Assembly (NCBI GenBank): GCA_023416055.1
Contig: JAEZIH010000114.1
Location: 1 to 8,888, forward strand
DNA length: 8,888 bases
Source of the DNA: Pseudomonadota bacterium
Lineage (GTDB): Bacteria > Pseudomonadota > Alphaproteobacteria > Caulobacterales > Caulobacteraceae
Reading direction: 5' to 3'
Part shown: one piece after another, positions 1-6,398 of the stretch
How the letters are laid out: every line of letters starts with the position of its first letter
Numbering within the stretch: position 1 is the first letter of the stretch
Translations under genes and position numbers: made by a program
The notes under the pieces: generated by a model
The model's database searches: none
What the model saw: the letters and a program-made list of their open reading frames with translations, nothing else
What the model was told of the DNA's origin: nothing

Positions 1-969
1 GACTTCGACATCGAGCGCGTCGCCGCCTACGCCCGCCAGAAGGGCGTCGAGATCGTCGGCCACCACGAGACCGGCGGCAACGCCTTCCACTACGAGCAGC
101 AGCTGGACGCCGCCTTCGCCCAGATGCAGCGCTTCGGCTGGCATTCGGTGAAGACCGGTTACGTCGCCGACGCCGGCGGCGCCCGCGTGTCAGACGGCCA
201 GGGCGGCTCGGCCCTCGCCTGGCACGAGGGCCAGCACATGGCCCGCCATCACCTGCACGTCGTCGAGACGGCGGCGAAATACCAGGTGGCGGTCAACGCC
301 CACGAGCCGATCAAGGACACCGGCCTGCGCCGGACGTATCCGAACACGATCAGCCGCGAGGGCGCGCGCGGCATGGAGTACGCCGCCTGGGGCCAGCCGG
401 CCAATCCGCCCGAGCACGAGCCGAACCTGGTCTTCACCCGCCTGCTGGCCGGGCCGATGGACTACACGCCGGGCATCTTCGGAATGCAGACCCGCGTGCC
501 CGAGGGCGTGGCCACCACCTGGGCCAAGCAGCTGGCGCTCTACGTCGTCATCTACAGCCCCATCCAGATGGCCGCCGACCTGCTGGAGAACTACGAGAAG
601 AACCCGGCGCCCTTCCAGTTCATCAAGGACGTCGCGGTCGACTGGGAGGACACCCGCGTCCTCAACGGCGAGGTCGGCGACTTCGTCACCATCGCCCGCA
701 AGGACCGCAACTCCGACGAATGGTTCCTCGGCTCGATCACCGACGAGAACCCGCGGGTGCTGGGCGCGCCGCTGTCCTTCCTCGATCCGGGCCGCCGCTA
801 CCGCGCCGAGATCTACGCCGACGCGCCGGGCGCCAACTACTCCGACAACCGCGAGGCCATCGACATCTCGACGCGCGAGGTCACTTCGGCGGACTCGCTC
901 ACCCTGCGCCTCGCCCCCGGCGGCGGACAGGCCATCCGCTTCGTCCCGCTCGGCCGGGCGCGGCGGTAG
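1..969 (+). CDS. Glycoside hydrolase family 97 (SusB-like alpha-glucosidase), 5'-truncated
   Basis: The reading frame is open from base 1 and ends at TAG 967-969, giving the last 322 residues of a protein whose start lies outside the window. The sequence matches the GH97 catalytic (beta/alpha)8 barrel: a segment ending in HHET near residue 23, VKTGYV near 53, NAHEP near 102, RRTYPN, then SREGARGMEY near 126. From my memory of Bacteroides SusB, the HHE Glu, the HEP Glu and the MEY Glu correspond to the two catalytic bases (E439, E508) and the acid (E532), and the REG Glu to a calcium ligand (E526). The spacing of the last three matches exactly (18 and 24 residues). Gly in VKTGYV sits where retaining GH97 enzymes carry an Asp nucleophile, so an inverting alpha-glucosidase is expected. 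The last ~110 residues fit the C-terminal beta-sandwich domain. Family members are usually periplasmic and often belong to starch or glucan utilisation loci; the upstream genes are not visible. Family assignment is firm; the substrate is inferred. Confidence 0.93.
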   Translation, partial: DFDIERVAAYARQKGVEIVGHHETGGNAFHYEQQLDAAFAQMQRFGWHSVKTGYVADAGGARVSDGQGGSALAWHEGQHMARHHLHVVETAAKYQVAVNAHEPIKDTGLRRTYPNTISREGARGMEYAAWGQPANPPEHEPNLVFTRLLAGPMDYTPGIFGMQTRVPEGVATTWAKQLALYVVIYSPIQMAADLLENYEKNPAPFQFIKDVAVDWEDTRVLNGEVGDFVTIARKDRNSDEWFLGSITDENPRVLGAPLSFLDPGRRYRAEIYADAPGANYSDNREAIDISTREVTSADSLTLRLAPGGGQAIRFVPLGRARR

Positions 970-1023
970 TCAGGAGCGGCGGAGCCGTCGCCGGCCCCGC
1001 CCGTCCTTCAGCCTCCGCGACGA

Positions 1024-3834
1024 TCAGGGGACGGGATTGCCGTCCGCGTCGACCACGATCACCTCGCCGATGCCCAGCGCCCGGATCTTGTCCTCGATCG
1101 CGGCGCGATCCCCGACGACGACCCAGGTGGTCGGGCCCGAGCCGACGATCTGGCGCGCCGCCTCGGTCGCCCGCTGCGCGTCCATGGCCGCCACCCGCTC
1201 GGCGTAGGTTTCATAGTAATCCTCGGGCACGCCCCAGATGACCATGTTGGCCAGCTCGCCGACGATGGCCGAGTTGGTCTCCCAGTTGCCGGCCATGCCC
1301 TGCACCATGTTGGCGCGTGCCGCCGCGATCTCCTCCTCGGTCAGCGGCCGCGAGCCCACCACCTCGGTCAGTTCGCGGCGCAGCTCGGCCAGGCTCTCGG
1401 CGGTCTTGTCCGACTGCACCCCGGCGCTGACCATGTAGACCCGCTCGCCGCGGCCGAACGGCACGCCGCCGCCCGCGCCGTAGGACCAGCCCTTGTCCTC
1501 GCGCAGGTTCATGTTGATGCGGCTGGTGAAGGCCCCGCCGAGGGCGGTGTTCATGGTGTCGATGGCCGGCTCGGTGACCGGATCGAACGGCGTGACGACG
1601 CGGCCGGCGAGGATGGTCGACTGCGGACCGGCGCGGTCGATGATCAGGATGCGCGGCGTGGCCCCGGCTTCCGGCGCGTCGGCCGGTCCAGGCTTGTCCG
1701 GCATCGGCTCGGCGGGGGCGCGCCACTGGGCGAAGGCCCGCTCCAGCCGCGGCGTCAGCTCGGCCAGGCTGATGTCGCCGACCACGACCAGGGTGGCGTT
1801 GTCCGGACGGAACCAGGTGCTGTGCCAGGCCTCGGCGTCGGCCGGGGTGATCGCGGCCACGGTGGCCTCGGTGCCCGAGTTCGGCCGGCCGTACGGGCTG
1901 GTCGGCCCGTAGAGCTCGCGGCTGAGCACCGTGCGGGCGATCGAGCCCGGGTTGCGGCGGGCCTGCTGGATGCCGGCGATCTGCTGCGCCTGCACCCGGC
2001 GGAAGTCCGCCTCCCGGAAGGCCGGGTTCAGGATGACGTCGGCGAACAGGTCAAGCGACGGATCCAGGCGCGCGGTCAGGGCGGTCATCGACACATTGGT
2101 CGAGTTGGTCCCCGAACCCGCACCGAGGGTTGCGCCCAGCAGCTGCAGCCGGTCGCTGATCTCGAGCGCGTCGAGCCGCTCGGTGCCGTTGGTCATCACC
2201 TGCGGCGCCAACTGACCGAGGCCGAGCTTGTCGTCCGGATCGACCACCGCCCCGGCGTCGAGGATCAGGTTCATGCTGACGGTCGGCACGCTGTCGCGTC
2301 GGACCAGCTTGATCTTCAGGCCGTTCGACAACTGGCCGCTTTCGACCTCGGGGAAGATCGCCTGCGGAGCGGGCCCGGCGGGCGGCAGGCCGGCGCTGCG
2401 GTCCACCGTGCTGGCGGCGACCGTATAGTCGGGGAAGGGCAGCACCTCGAGGCTGTAGCTGCCGTCCGTCAGCCAGCGGCGGCCGGCGGCGGTCAGGTCC
2501 TGCGGACGGGCCGACACTACGCGCTGATAGCTCTCGCGCCAGGCGCCGGGGTCGCCGAGGAAGACCTCGGACGCGGCCAGGCGGTCGGACTTGCCGCCGA
2601 AGCCGCCGATGCGCTCGAGTCCCCGGATGTAGCCGGCCGCCGTCTGGGTGCGCACCCGCTCCAGCTCCTCGGCGGTCGGGCCGTCGCGCAGCAGGCGGGC
2701 CATCTCCTCGTCGATGATCGCCTCGATGCGGTTCAGGTCGCCGCCGGCTTTGGCGGTGGCGACGACCAGGAACTGGCCCGCGATCTCGCGGCCGCCCGCG
2801 TTGGACTGGACCGACGTGGCCAGCTGTTCGTCGATGACCAGCCGCTTGTACAGCCGCGACGAACGGCCCGACGACAGCACGTCGGACAGCATGCCCAGAT
2901 AGTCGGTGTCCGCCTCGCCGGTGGGGGTGATGTTCCACACCTTGTACAGGCGCGGCTGGCCGACGCGATCGTACATGACCTCGCGCTGGGCGCCGACCAT
3001 GGGCACGACCCAGCGCCGCGGCTGCGTCACCGGCGGGCCCGAGGGGATGTGGCCGAAGTAGCGCTCGACCTTCTCGCGGGCGACTTCCGGGGTGATGTCG
3101 CCGGCCAGCACGATCACGGCGTTGGCCGCGCCGTAATAGTCGCGGAACCACTGCTGCACGGTCTCGAGGTCGGCGGCGTTGAGGTCCTCCATCGAGCCGA
3201 TGACGGTATGGCCGTATGGGTGCTCGTCGGGCCATGTCGCCGCCGTGATGGCATTGAAGACGCGGCCGTAGGGCTGGTTCTCGCCCTGGCGCTTCTCGTT
3301 CTGGACGACGCCGCGCTGCTCATCCAGGCGGGCCTGGTCGATGGCCCCGAGCAGGTGTCCCATCCGGTCGCTCTCCAGCCACAGGAGGGAGTCCAGCGCC
3401 GTGGTCGGGACGTTCTGGAAATAGTTGGTGCGGTCCGAGTTGGTGGTGCCGTTCTGGTCGGTCGCGCCCAGCAGCTCCGTGCCCTTGAAGAAGTCGGTGT
3501 TGTAGTTCTCCGACCCGTTGAACATCAGGTGTTCGAACAGGTGGGCGAAGCCTGAGCGGCCCACCGGCTCGTTCTTGGAGCCGACGTGGTACCAGACGTT
3601 CACCGCCACGATGGGCGCCTTGTGGTCCTCGTGCACGATCACGGTCAGGCCGTTGTCGAGGGTGAATTTCGTGAAGGGAATGTCGACGTCCGGCAGCGGC
3701 GCCAGTTGCTGACGCGACTGAGCCATGGCCGCGGTGGGCGCCACGGCGATGTTGGTGATCTGGGCTTGGGCGACGCTGCTGAGAAGGACGGCGGCGGCCA
3801 CGCCGCCAAGCAGGGCGAGACGATCGGTGCGCAT
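1024..3834 (-). CDS. Secreted M16 family zinc metallopeptidase, two-domain (pitrilysin/insulinase-like)
   Basis: This encodes 936 residues, ending at TGA (plus-strand tca 1024-1026). I chose the ATG at 3834-3832 because an AGGGGG Shine-Dalgarno lies 7 nt upstream and the protein then begins with a clean signal peptide (MRTDR, a hydrophobic run, AQA near residue 25). The N-terminal half carries the inverted zinc motif HLFEH (H98, E101, H102), and the third ligand is probably E180 in QNEKRQ. Two M16 halves follow each other: an active half (about 55-470) and a second half (about 495-930). In the second half the zinc motif is lost (QLAPQ at 541-545), but the Arg/Tyr substrate-binding pair is kept in NLREDKGWSY (R778, Y785). 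Fused active and inactive halves forming a clamshell around peptides are typical of periplasmic M16 peptidases. There is no lipobox, so a soluble periplasmic enzyme is likely. It is convergent with the GH97 gene and divergent from amt, so it is probably monocistronic. Its substrates cannot be told from sequence. Confidence 0.93.
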   Translation of the reverse strand: MRTDRLALLGGVAAAVLLSSVAQAQITNIAVAPTAAMAQSRQQLAPLPDVDIPFTKFTLDNGLTVIVHEDHKAPIVAVNVWYHVGSKNEPVGRSGFAHLFEHLMFNGSENYNTDFFKGTELLGATDQNGTTNSDRTNYFQNVPTTALDSLLWLESDRMGHLLGAIDQARLDEQRGVVQNEKRQGENQPYGRVFNAITAATWPDEHPYGHTVIGSMEDLNAADLETVQQWFRDYYGAANAVIVLAGDITPEVAREKVERYFGHIPSGPPVTQPRRWVVPMVGAQREVMYDRVGQPRLYKVWNITPTGEADTDYLGMLSDVLSSGRSSRLYKRLVIDEQLATSVQSNAGGREIAGQFLVVATAKAGGDLNRIEAIIDEEMARLLRDGPTAEELERVRTQTAAGYIRGLERIGGFGGKSDRLAASEVFLGDPGAWRESYQRVVSARPQDLTAAGRRWLTDGSYSLEVLPFPDYTVAASTVDRSAGLPPAGPAPQAIFPEVESGQLSNGLKIKLVRRDSVPTVSMNLILDAGAVVDPDDKLGLGQLAPQVMTNGTERLDALEISDRLQLLGATLGAGSGTNSTNVSMTALTARLDPSLDLFADVILNPAFREADFRRVQAQQIAGIQQARRNPGSIARTVLSRELYGPTSPYGRPNSGTEATVAAITPADAEAWHSTWFRPDNATLVVVGDISLAELTPRLERAFAQWRAPAEPMPDKPGPADAPEAGATPRILIIDRAGPQSTILAGRVVTPFDPVTEPAIDTMNTALGGAFTSRINMNLREDKGWSYGAGGGVPFGRGERVYMVSAGVQSDKTAESLAELRRELTEVVGSRPLTEEEIAAARANMVQGMAGNWETNSAIVGELANMVIWGVPEDYYETYAERVAAMDAQRATEAARQIVGSGPTTWVVVGDRAAIEDKIRALGIGEVIVVDADGNPVP

Positions 3835-3841
3835 AGGATAA

Positions 3842-3847
3842 CCCCCT
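3842..3847 (-). promoter_or_regulatory. Ribosome binding site of the M16 peptidase
   Basis: AGGGGG on the minus strand lies 7 nt upstream of the ATG at 3834. It decides this start over an in-frame upstream ATG at 3903, which would add 23 Arg/Pro-rich residues ahead of the signal peptide. Confidence 0.75.
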
Positions 3848-3868
3848 TGAGACGCGCGAGTGCGCTGA

Positions 3869-3917
3869 CGCCATAGTGGCGGCGCCCGCGCCGTTCTTGG
3901 CAAGCGGGAATCTTCCC
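3869..3917 (-). promoter_or_regulatory. Possible promoter/operator region of the M16 peptidase gene
   Basis: On the minus strand, TTGCCA (3903-3898) is followed 19 bp later by CACTAT (3878-3873). These resemble -35 and -10 boxes, although the spacer is long. The -10-like box sits inside a dyad, CGCCA-TAG-TGGCG (3869-3881 on the plus strand). A second dyad, GGGAA-TC-TTCCC (3906-3917), lies just beyond the -35-like box. Short palindromes are common in GC-rich DNA, so this is a weak call. Confidence 0.25.
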
Positions 3918-4018
3918 GGAGGGACCCGCGTCTGCTGCGGCCTCGCCGGCGCGAAGTCTGCCGGCATGATCATGCAGATGTTCGTGGCTTTCCCCTACGG
4001 AACGCTCGATCCGCCTCG

Positions 4019-4063
4019 ATATTGCGGCGCACACGAAAAGATTTGCCTGTTGCGCTGCAATAT
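4019..4063 (+). promoter_or_regulatory. 13-bp inverted repeat / paired dyads upstream of amt
   Basis: Two 13-base arms, ATATTGCGGCGCA (4019-4031) and TGCGCTGCAATAT (4051-4063), are inverted copies matching at 12 of 13 positions and separated by 19 bases. Each arm is itself close to a dyad of the form TTGC-N3-GCA(A/C). The arm centres are 32 bp apart, about three helical turns, as expected for two protein dimers binding the same face of the DNA. The repeat ends 72 bases before the amt start. It could be an operator pair for a nitrogen regulator or other factor, or a long-armed RNA hairpin if transcribed. No regulator can be named; it does not match the usual sigma-54 -24/-12 pattern. Confidence 0.45.
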
Positions 4064-4075
4064 GTCCCTATCCCT

Positions 4076-4097
4076 ATCCGCGGCGTCGAACGCGGAT
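4076..4097 (+). other. Hairpin in the presumed amt leader
   Basis: A perfect 7-bp inverted repeat, ATCCGCG (4076-4082) and CGCGGAT (4091-4097), encloses an 8-base loop. It ends 38 bases before the amt ATG, so it is probably in the 5' untranslated leader. There is no T run, so it is not an intrinsic terminator. Its function is unknown. Confidence 0.35.
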
Positions 4098-4135
4098 TCG
4101 GGCCGAGTTTCCAAGCGCTTCAGCCCGGACGCCCC

Positions 4136-5446
4136 ATGAATCGACTGCTCGCCGCCCCGCTCGTCCTTGTCGCGAGCCTCGCCGCCGGCCCTGCGCTCGC
4201 CTCCCAGCCGCCGCTGCTCCACCAGACGCCGCTGGTCCTGAACGAGGCGTCCTCTGCCTGGATCCTCACGTCCACCGCCCTGGTGCTGATGATGACCCTG
4301 CCGGGCCTGGCGCTGTTCTACGGCGGCATGGTGCGACGCAAGAACGTCATCGCCACCCTCGCCCATTCGACCGCCGCCTTCGCTATCGTCACCGTGCTGT
4401 GGTTCGTGGCCGGCTACAGCCTGTCGTTCGGTCAGGGCGCGCCCGCGACCAACGCCGTCGTCGGCGGTTTCGAGGCCCTGTTCCTGAACGGAGTCATGCC
4501 CTCGACGGCCCACGCCCTGACCCCGGGCCTGCCCGAGTTTCTGTGGATCGCCTACCAGCTCACCTTCGCCGTCATCACCCCCGCCCTGATCGCGGGGGCC
4601 TTCGCCGAGCGGATCAAGTTCTCGGCCTCCATCCTGTTCTTCTTCCTGTGGCACCTGCTCGTCTATGCGCCGATCTGCCACCAGGTCTGGGGCGGCGGCT
4701 GGATGGGCTCGCTCGGCGTGCTCGACTTCGCCGGCGGCGCCGTGGTCCACGTCAACGCGGGCGTCGCCGGCCTGGTGGCCTGCCTGGTGCTCGGGCCCCG
4801 TCACGGCTTCGGGCGGGACAACATGGCGCCGCACAACCTCGCCTTCACGGCCATCGGCACCGGCCTGCTGCTGGTCGGCTGGCTGGGCTTCAACGCCGGC
4901 TCGGCCGTGGCCGCCGACGGCATCGCCGCCGTGGCCGCCTTCAACACCCTGCTGGCCGCCGCCGCCGCGGCGGTGGGCTGGACCGCCGTCGAGTGGATCG
5001 ACCACCGGCGGCCGACCTTGCTGGGCCTGCTCTCGGGCATCGTGGCGGGTCTCGTGGGGATCACCCCCGCCGCCGGCTTCGTCGCCCCCGCCGGCGCCTT
5101 CGTCATCGGCCTGCTGTGCGGGCCCGCCTGCTACGCCGGCGCGGTCTGGCTGAAGCGCGCCCTGAAGTACGACGACAGCCTGGACGCCTTCGGGGTGCAT
5201 GGCGTCGGCGGCCTGGTCGGCGCCGTCCTGACGGGGGTCTTCGCCTCGGCCGCCATCAATCCGGCGGCGGAGGGCGCCAATCTGCTGAACCAGGTGATCG
5301 GCCTGGTCGCGGTGATCGCCTGGAGCGGGATCGGGACCTTCGTGATCCTGATGATCTGCCGCTTCACCACCGGCCTGCGGGTGACGCGCGAGGACGAGAT
5401 CGAGGGCCTCGACTACACCCAGCACGGCGAGACCATCCACCAATAG
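4136..5446 (+). CDS. amt: Ammonium transporter, Amt/AmtB family
   Basis: This 436-residue integral inner-membrane channel conducts ammonium/ammonia for nitrogen assimilation. The ATG at 4136 is preferred because it gives a signal peptide (MNRLL... ending ALAS near residue 23), as in E. coli AmtB. A longer in-frame start at 4022 would add charged residues ahead of it, and no strong Shine-Dalgarno is seen at either. After the signal peptide about 11 membrane segments follow. Family motifs present are FYGGMVRRKN (61-70), QLTFAVITPALI (141-152), VWGGG (W185), LDFAGGAVVHVNAG (D197, H205), GFNAGSA (F252) and DAFGVHGVGGLVG (H355). H205 and H355 are the paired pore histidines, D197 the conserved structural Asp, and F144/W185/F252 the gate and vestibule aromatics. 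The cytoplasmic tail keeps EGLDYTQHGE, the region that contacts GlnK/PII in the family. The gene stands alone: M16 diverges upstream, cytochrome c converges downstream, and no glnK is adjacent. Family and completeness are certain; the symbol could equally be amtB. Confidence 0.96.
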   Translation: MNRLLAAPLVLVASLAAGPALASQPPLLHQTPLVLNEASSAWILTSTALVLMMTLPGLALFYGGMVRRKNVIATLAHSTAAFAIVTVLWFVAGYSLSFGQGAPATNAVVGGFEALFLNGVMPSTAHALTPGLPEFLWIAYQLTFAVITPALIAGAFAERIKFSASILFFFLWHLLVYAPICHQVWGGGWMGSLGVLDFAGGAVVHVNAGVAGLVACLVLGPRHGFGRDNMAPHNLAFTAIGTGLLLVGWLGFNAGSAVAADGIAAVAAFNTLLAAAAAAVGWTAVEWIDHRRPTLLGLLSGIVAGLVGITPAAGFVAPAGAFVIGLLCGPACYAGAVWLKRALKYDDSLDAFGVHGVGGLVGAVLTGVFASAAINPAAEGANLLNQVIGLVAVIAWSGIGTFVILMICRFTTGLRVTREDEIEGLDYTQHGETIHQ

Positions 5447-5448
5447 AA

Positions 5449-5477
5449 AACGGGGGCCGCGGTCGCGGACCCCCGTT
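5449..5477. terminator. Shared rho-independent terminator between amt and the cytochrome c gene
   Basis: AACGGGGG (5449-5456) pairs with CCCCCGTT (5470-5477). The inner arms CCGCG (5457-5461) and CGCGG (5464-5468) also pair, leaving a GT tip and a single bulged A at 5469, for a stem of about 13 bp. The hairpin begins 2 bases after the amt stop and ends 22 bases before the cytochrome c stop. On the minus strand it is followed by TTTT (5450-5447 complement), so it best fits termination of the cytochrome transcript. On the plus strand only TT follows the stem. Confidence 0.85.
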
Positions 5478-5499
5478 CAGGATCGTGGAGGCGAAAGCC

Positions 5500-6249
5500 T
5501 CAGCGTTCGGTGTTGTTCGACTGGCTGCTGTCGGTCGGCGGCGGAGCGACCGGGCTGGTCTGGGCGTCGGGGCGAGCCGCGGCGCCGGTGTCGGGCGTGC
5601 CGCCCGCCTGGCCGCCGGCCTGGGCCGTCGCTTCCTCGGAGCCGGGGGCCGGAGCCTCGTCGCCCTCGGCGGGAGCCGCCGCGCCCGGCTGACGAGCCGG
5701 ATCGGGGGCCGGGATGGCGTAGCCGCCCGAGCCCTGGGTGCGCAGCCAGGCGATCAGATTGACGCGGGTCTGGGTGTCGCGGATACCGGCGAACGACATC
5801 TTGGTGCCCGGGACATGCCGGCCCGGGGCGGTCAGGAACTGGTCCAGCTCGTCATAGGTCCAGGTCGGGGCCTCGGCCTTGTGCGAGGCCATGGCGTCCG
5901 AATAGGCGAATCCGGCCGCGTGCATCACCGGCCCGCCGACCACGCCGAACAGGTTCGGACCGGTGCCGTTGGCGCCGCCGGCGTTGACGGTGTGGCAGGC
6001 GACGCAGCGCGCGAAGGCGGCCTCGCCGGCGGCCAGGTCGGCGGTCGGCAGCACGGTGCCCCAGTCCGGCGGCAGAACGGCCTCGGCGGCCCCGCCCGCG
6101 GCTTCCTCCGGCGCATCGACGAAGTAGCCCATCTTTTCCGGGGCTTCGGTGTGGTAAATGGCGCCCGTCACCTGCTGCACGCCGACGATGACGAAGGCGG
6201 TCGCCAGCACGGCGCCCAGAATCTTGTTTCCGTTCAGATCGCCGCTCAT
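5500..6249 (-). CDS. Membrane-anchored class I cytochrome c (CycM/c552-like)
   Basis: This 249-residue protein is an electron carrier anchored to the periplasmic face of the inner membrane, probably passing electrons between the bc1 complex and a terminal oxidase. After MSGDLNGNK an uncleaved hydrophobic segment (about 10-28) acts as the anchor. The haem motif CVACH is at C82, C85 and H86, and the Met ligand is M151 in PGTKMSFAG. The GTGPNLFGVVG loop (95-105) and a closing helix with LIAWLRT (165-171) complete the mono-haem fold. Residues from about 180 to the end form a Pro/Ala/Glu/Gly-rich tail of about 70 residues with no fold signal. The ATG at 6249 has only a distant purine-rich stretch upstream. 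Family knowledge: cycM-type genes often lie divergent from kdsB in alphaproteobacteria, as here. The gene ends at the shared hairpin with amt. The fold is certain; the exact redox partner is inferred. Confidence 0.93.
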   Translation of the reverse strand: MSGDLNGNKILGAVLATAFVIVGVQQVTGAIYHTEAPEKMGYFVDAPEEAAGGAAEAVLPPDWGTVLPTADLAAGEAAFARCVACHTVNAGGANGTGPNLFGVVGGPVMHAAGFAYSDAMASHKAEAPTWTYDELDQFLTAPGRHVPGTKMSFAGIRDTQTRVNLIAWLRTQGSGGYAIPAPDPARQPGAAAPAEGDEAPAPGSEEATAQAGGQAGGTPDTGAAARPDAQTSPVAPPPTDSSQSNNTER

Positions 6250-6306
6250 GCGCGTCGTCGCATCCCGTTCCTGAGGCCCGGCCGAAGGAAGCGGTCGGGC
6301 GAATTC

Positions 6307-6335
6307 TTGCGTGGGCGTCTCTTACACGCTAGCGC
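6307..6335 (+). promoter_or_regulatory. Possible kdsB promoter
   Basis: TTGCGTG (6307-6313), a 14-bp spacer, then GCTAGCGC (6328-6335) resemble the Caulobacter housekeeping promoter pattern of a TTGACG-like box, 10-14 bp, then GCTA-N-A-W-C. Transcription would begin near 6342, giving a leader of about 57 bases. The same GCTAGC palindrome could also serve the divergent cytochrome gene, with TTGCGA (6346-6341 complement) as a -35-like box, but that spacing is poor. The call rests on pattern only. Confidence 0.4.
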
Positions 6336-6398
6336 GGCCTTCGCAACCGGCCCCGGCGTCACAGCGGGCTTCCCGGAGTCGCAGGCAGGAAGCCAACG

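Noticed and set aside
970..1023. Intrinsic terminator between the convergent GH97 and M16 genes
   Set aside because: Only a 6-bp GCGGAG/CTCCGC pairing with a loop of about 28 bases and no T run is visible.
1822..3555. 577-codon open frame on the plus strand opposite the M16 peptidase
   Set aside because: It is antisense to a gene with clear M16 motifs. Its product has no recognisable domain and shows the Val/Gly/Arg/Ala-rich composition typical of shadow frames in high-GC DNA.
4065..4078. TCCCTA tandem repeat before amt
   Set aside because: It is only two copies of a 6-base unit, too short to call a repeat element.
4022..4135. Earlier start for amt
   Set aside because: The added 38 residues are charged and Pro-rich, would place the signal peptide internally, and overlap the inverted repeat and leader hairpin.
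3960..4135. Sigma-54 (-24/-12) promoter for amt
   Set aside because: I looked for GG-N10-GC with the TGGCAC/TTGCA context and found no convincing match.
3995..5443. 482-codon minus-strand frame opposite amt
   Set aside because: It has a Gly/Glu/Gln/Arg-rich shadow composition opposite a complete transporter, and no plausible domain.
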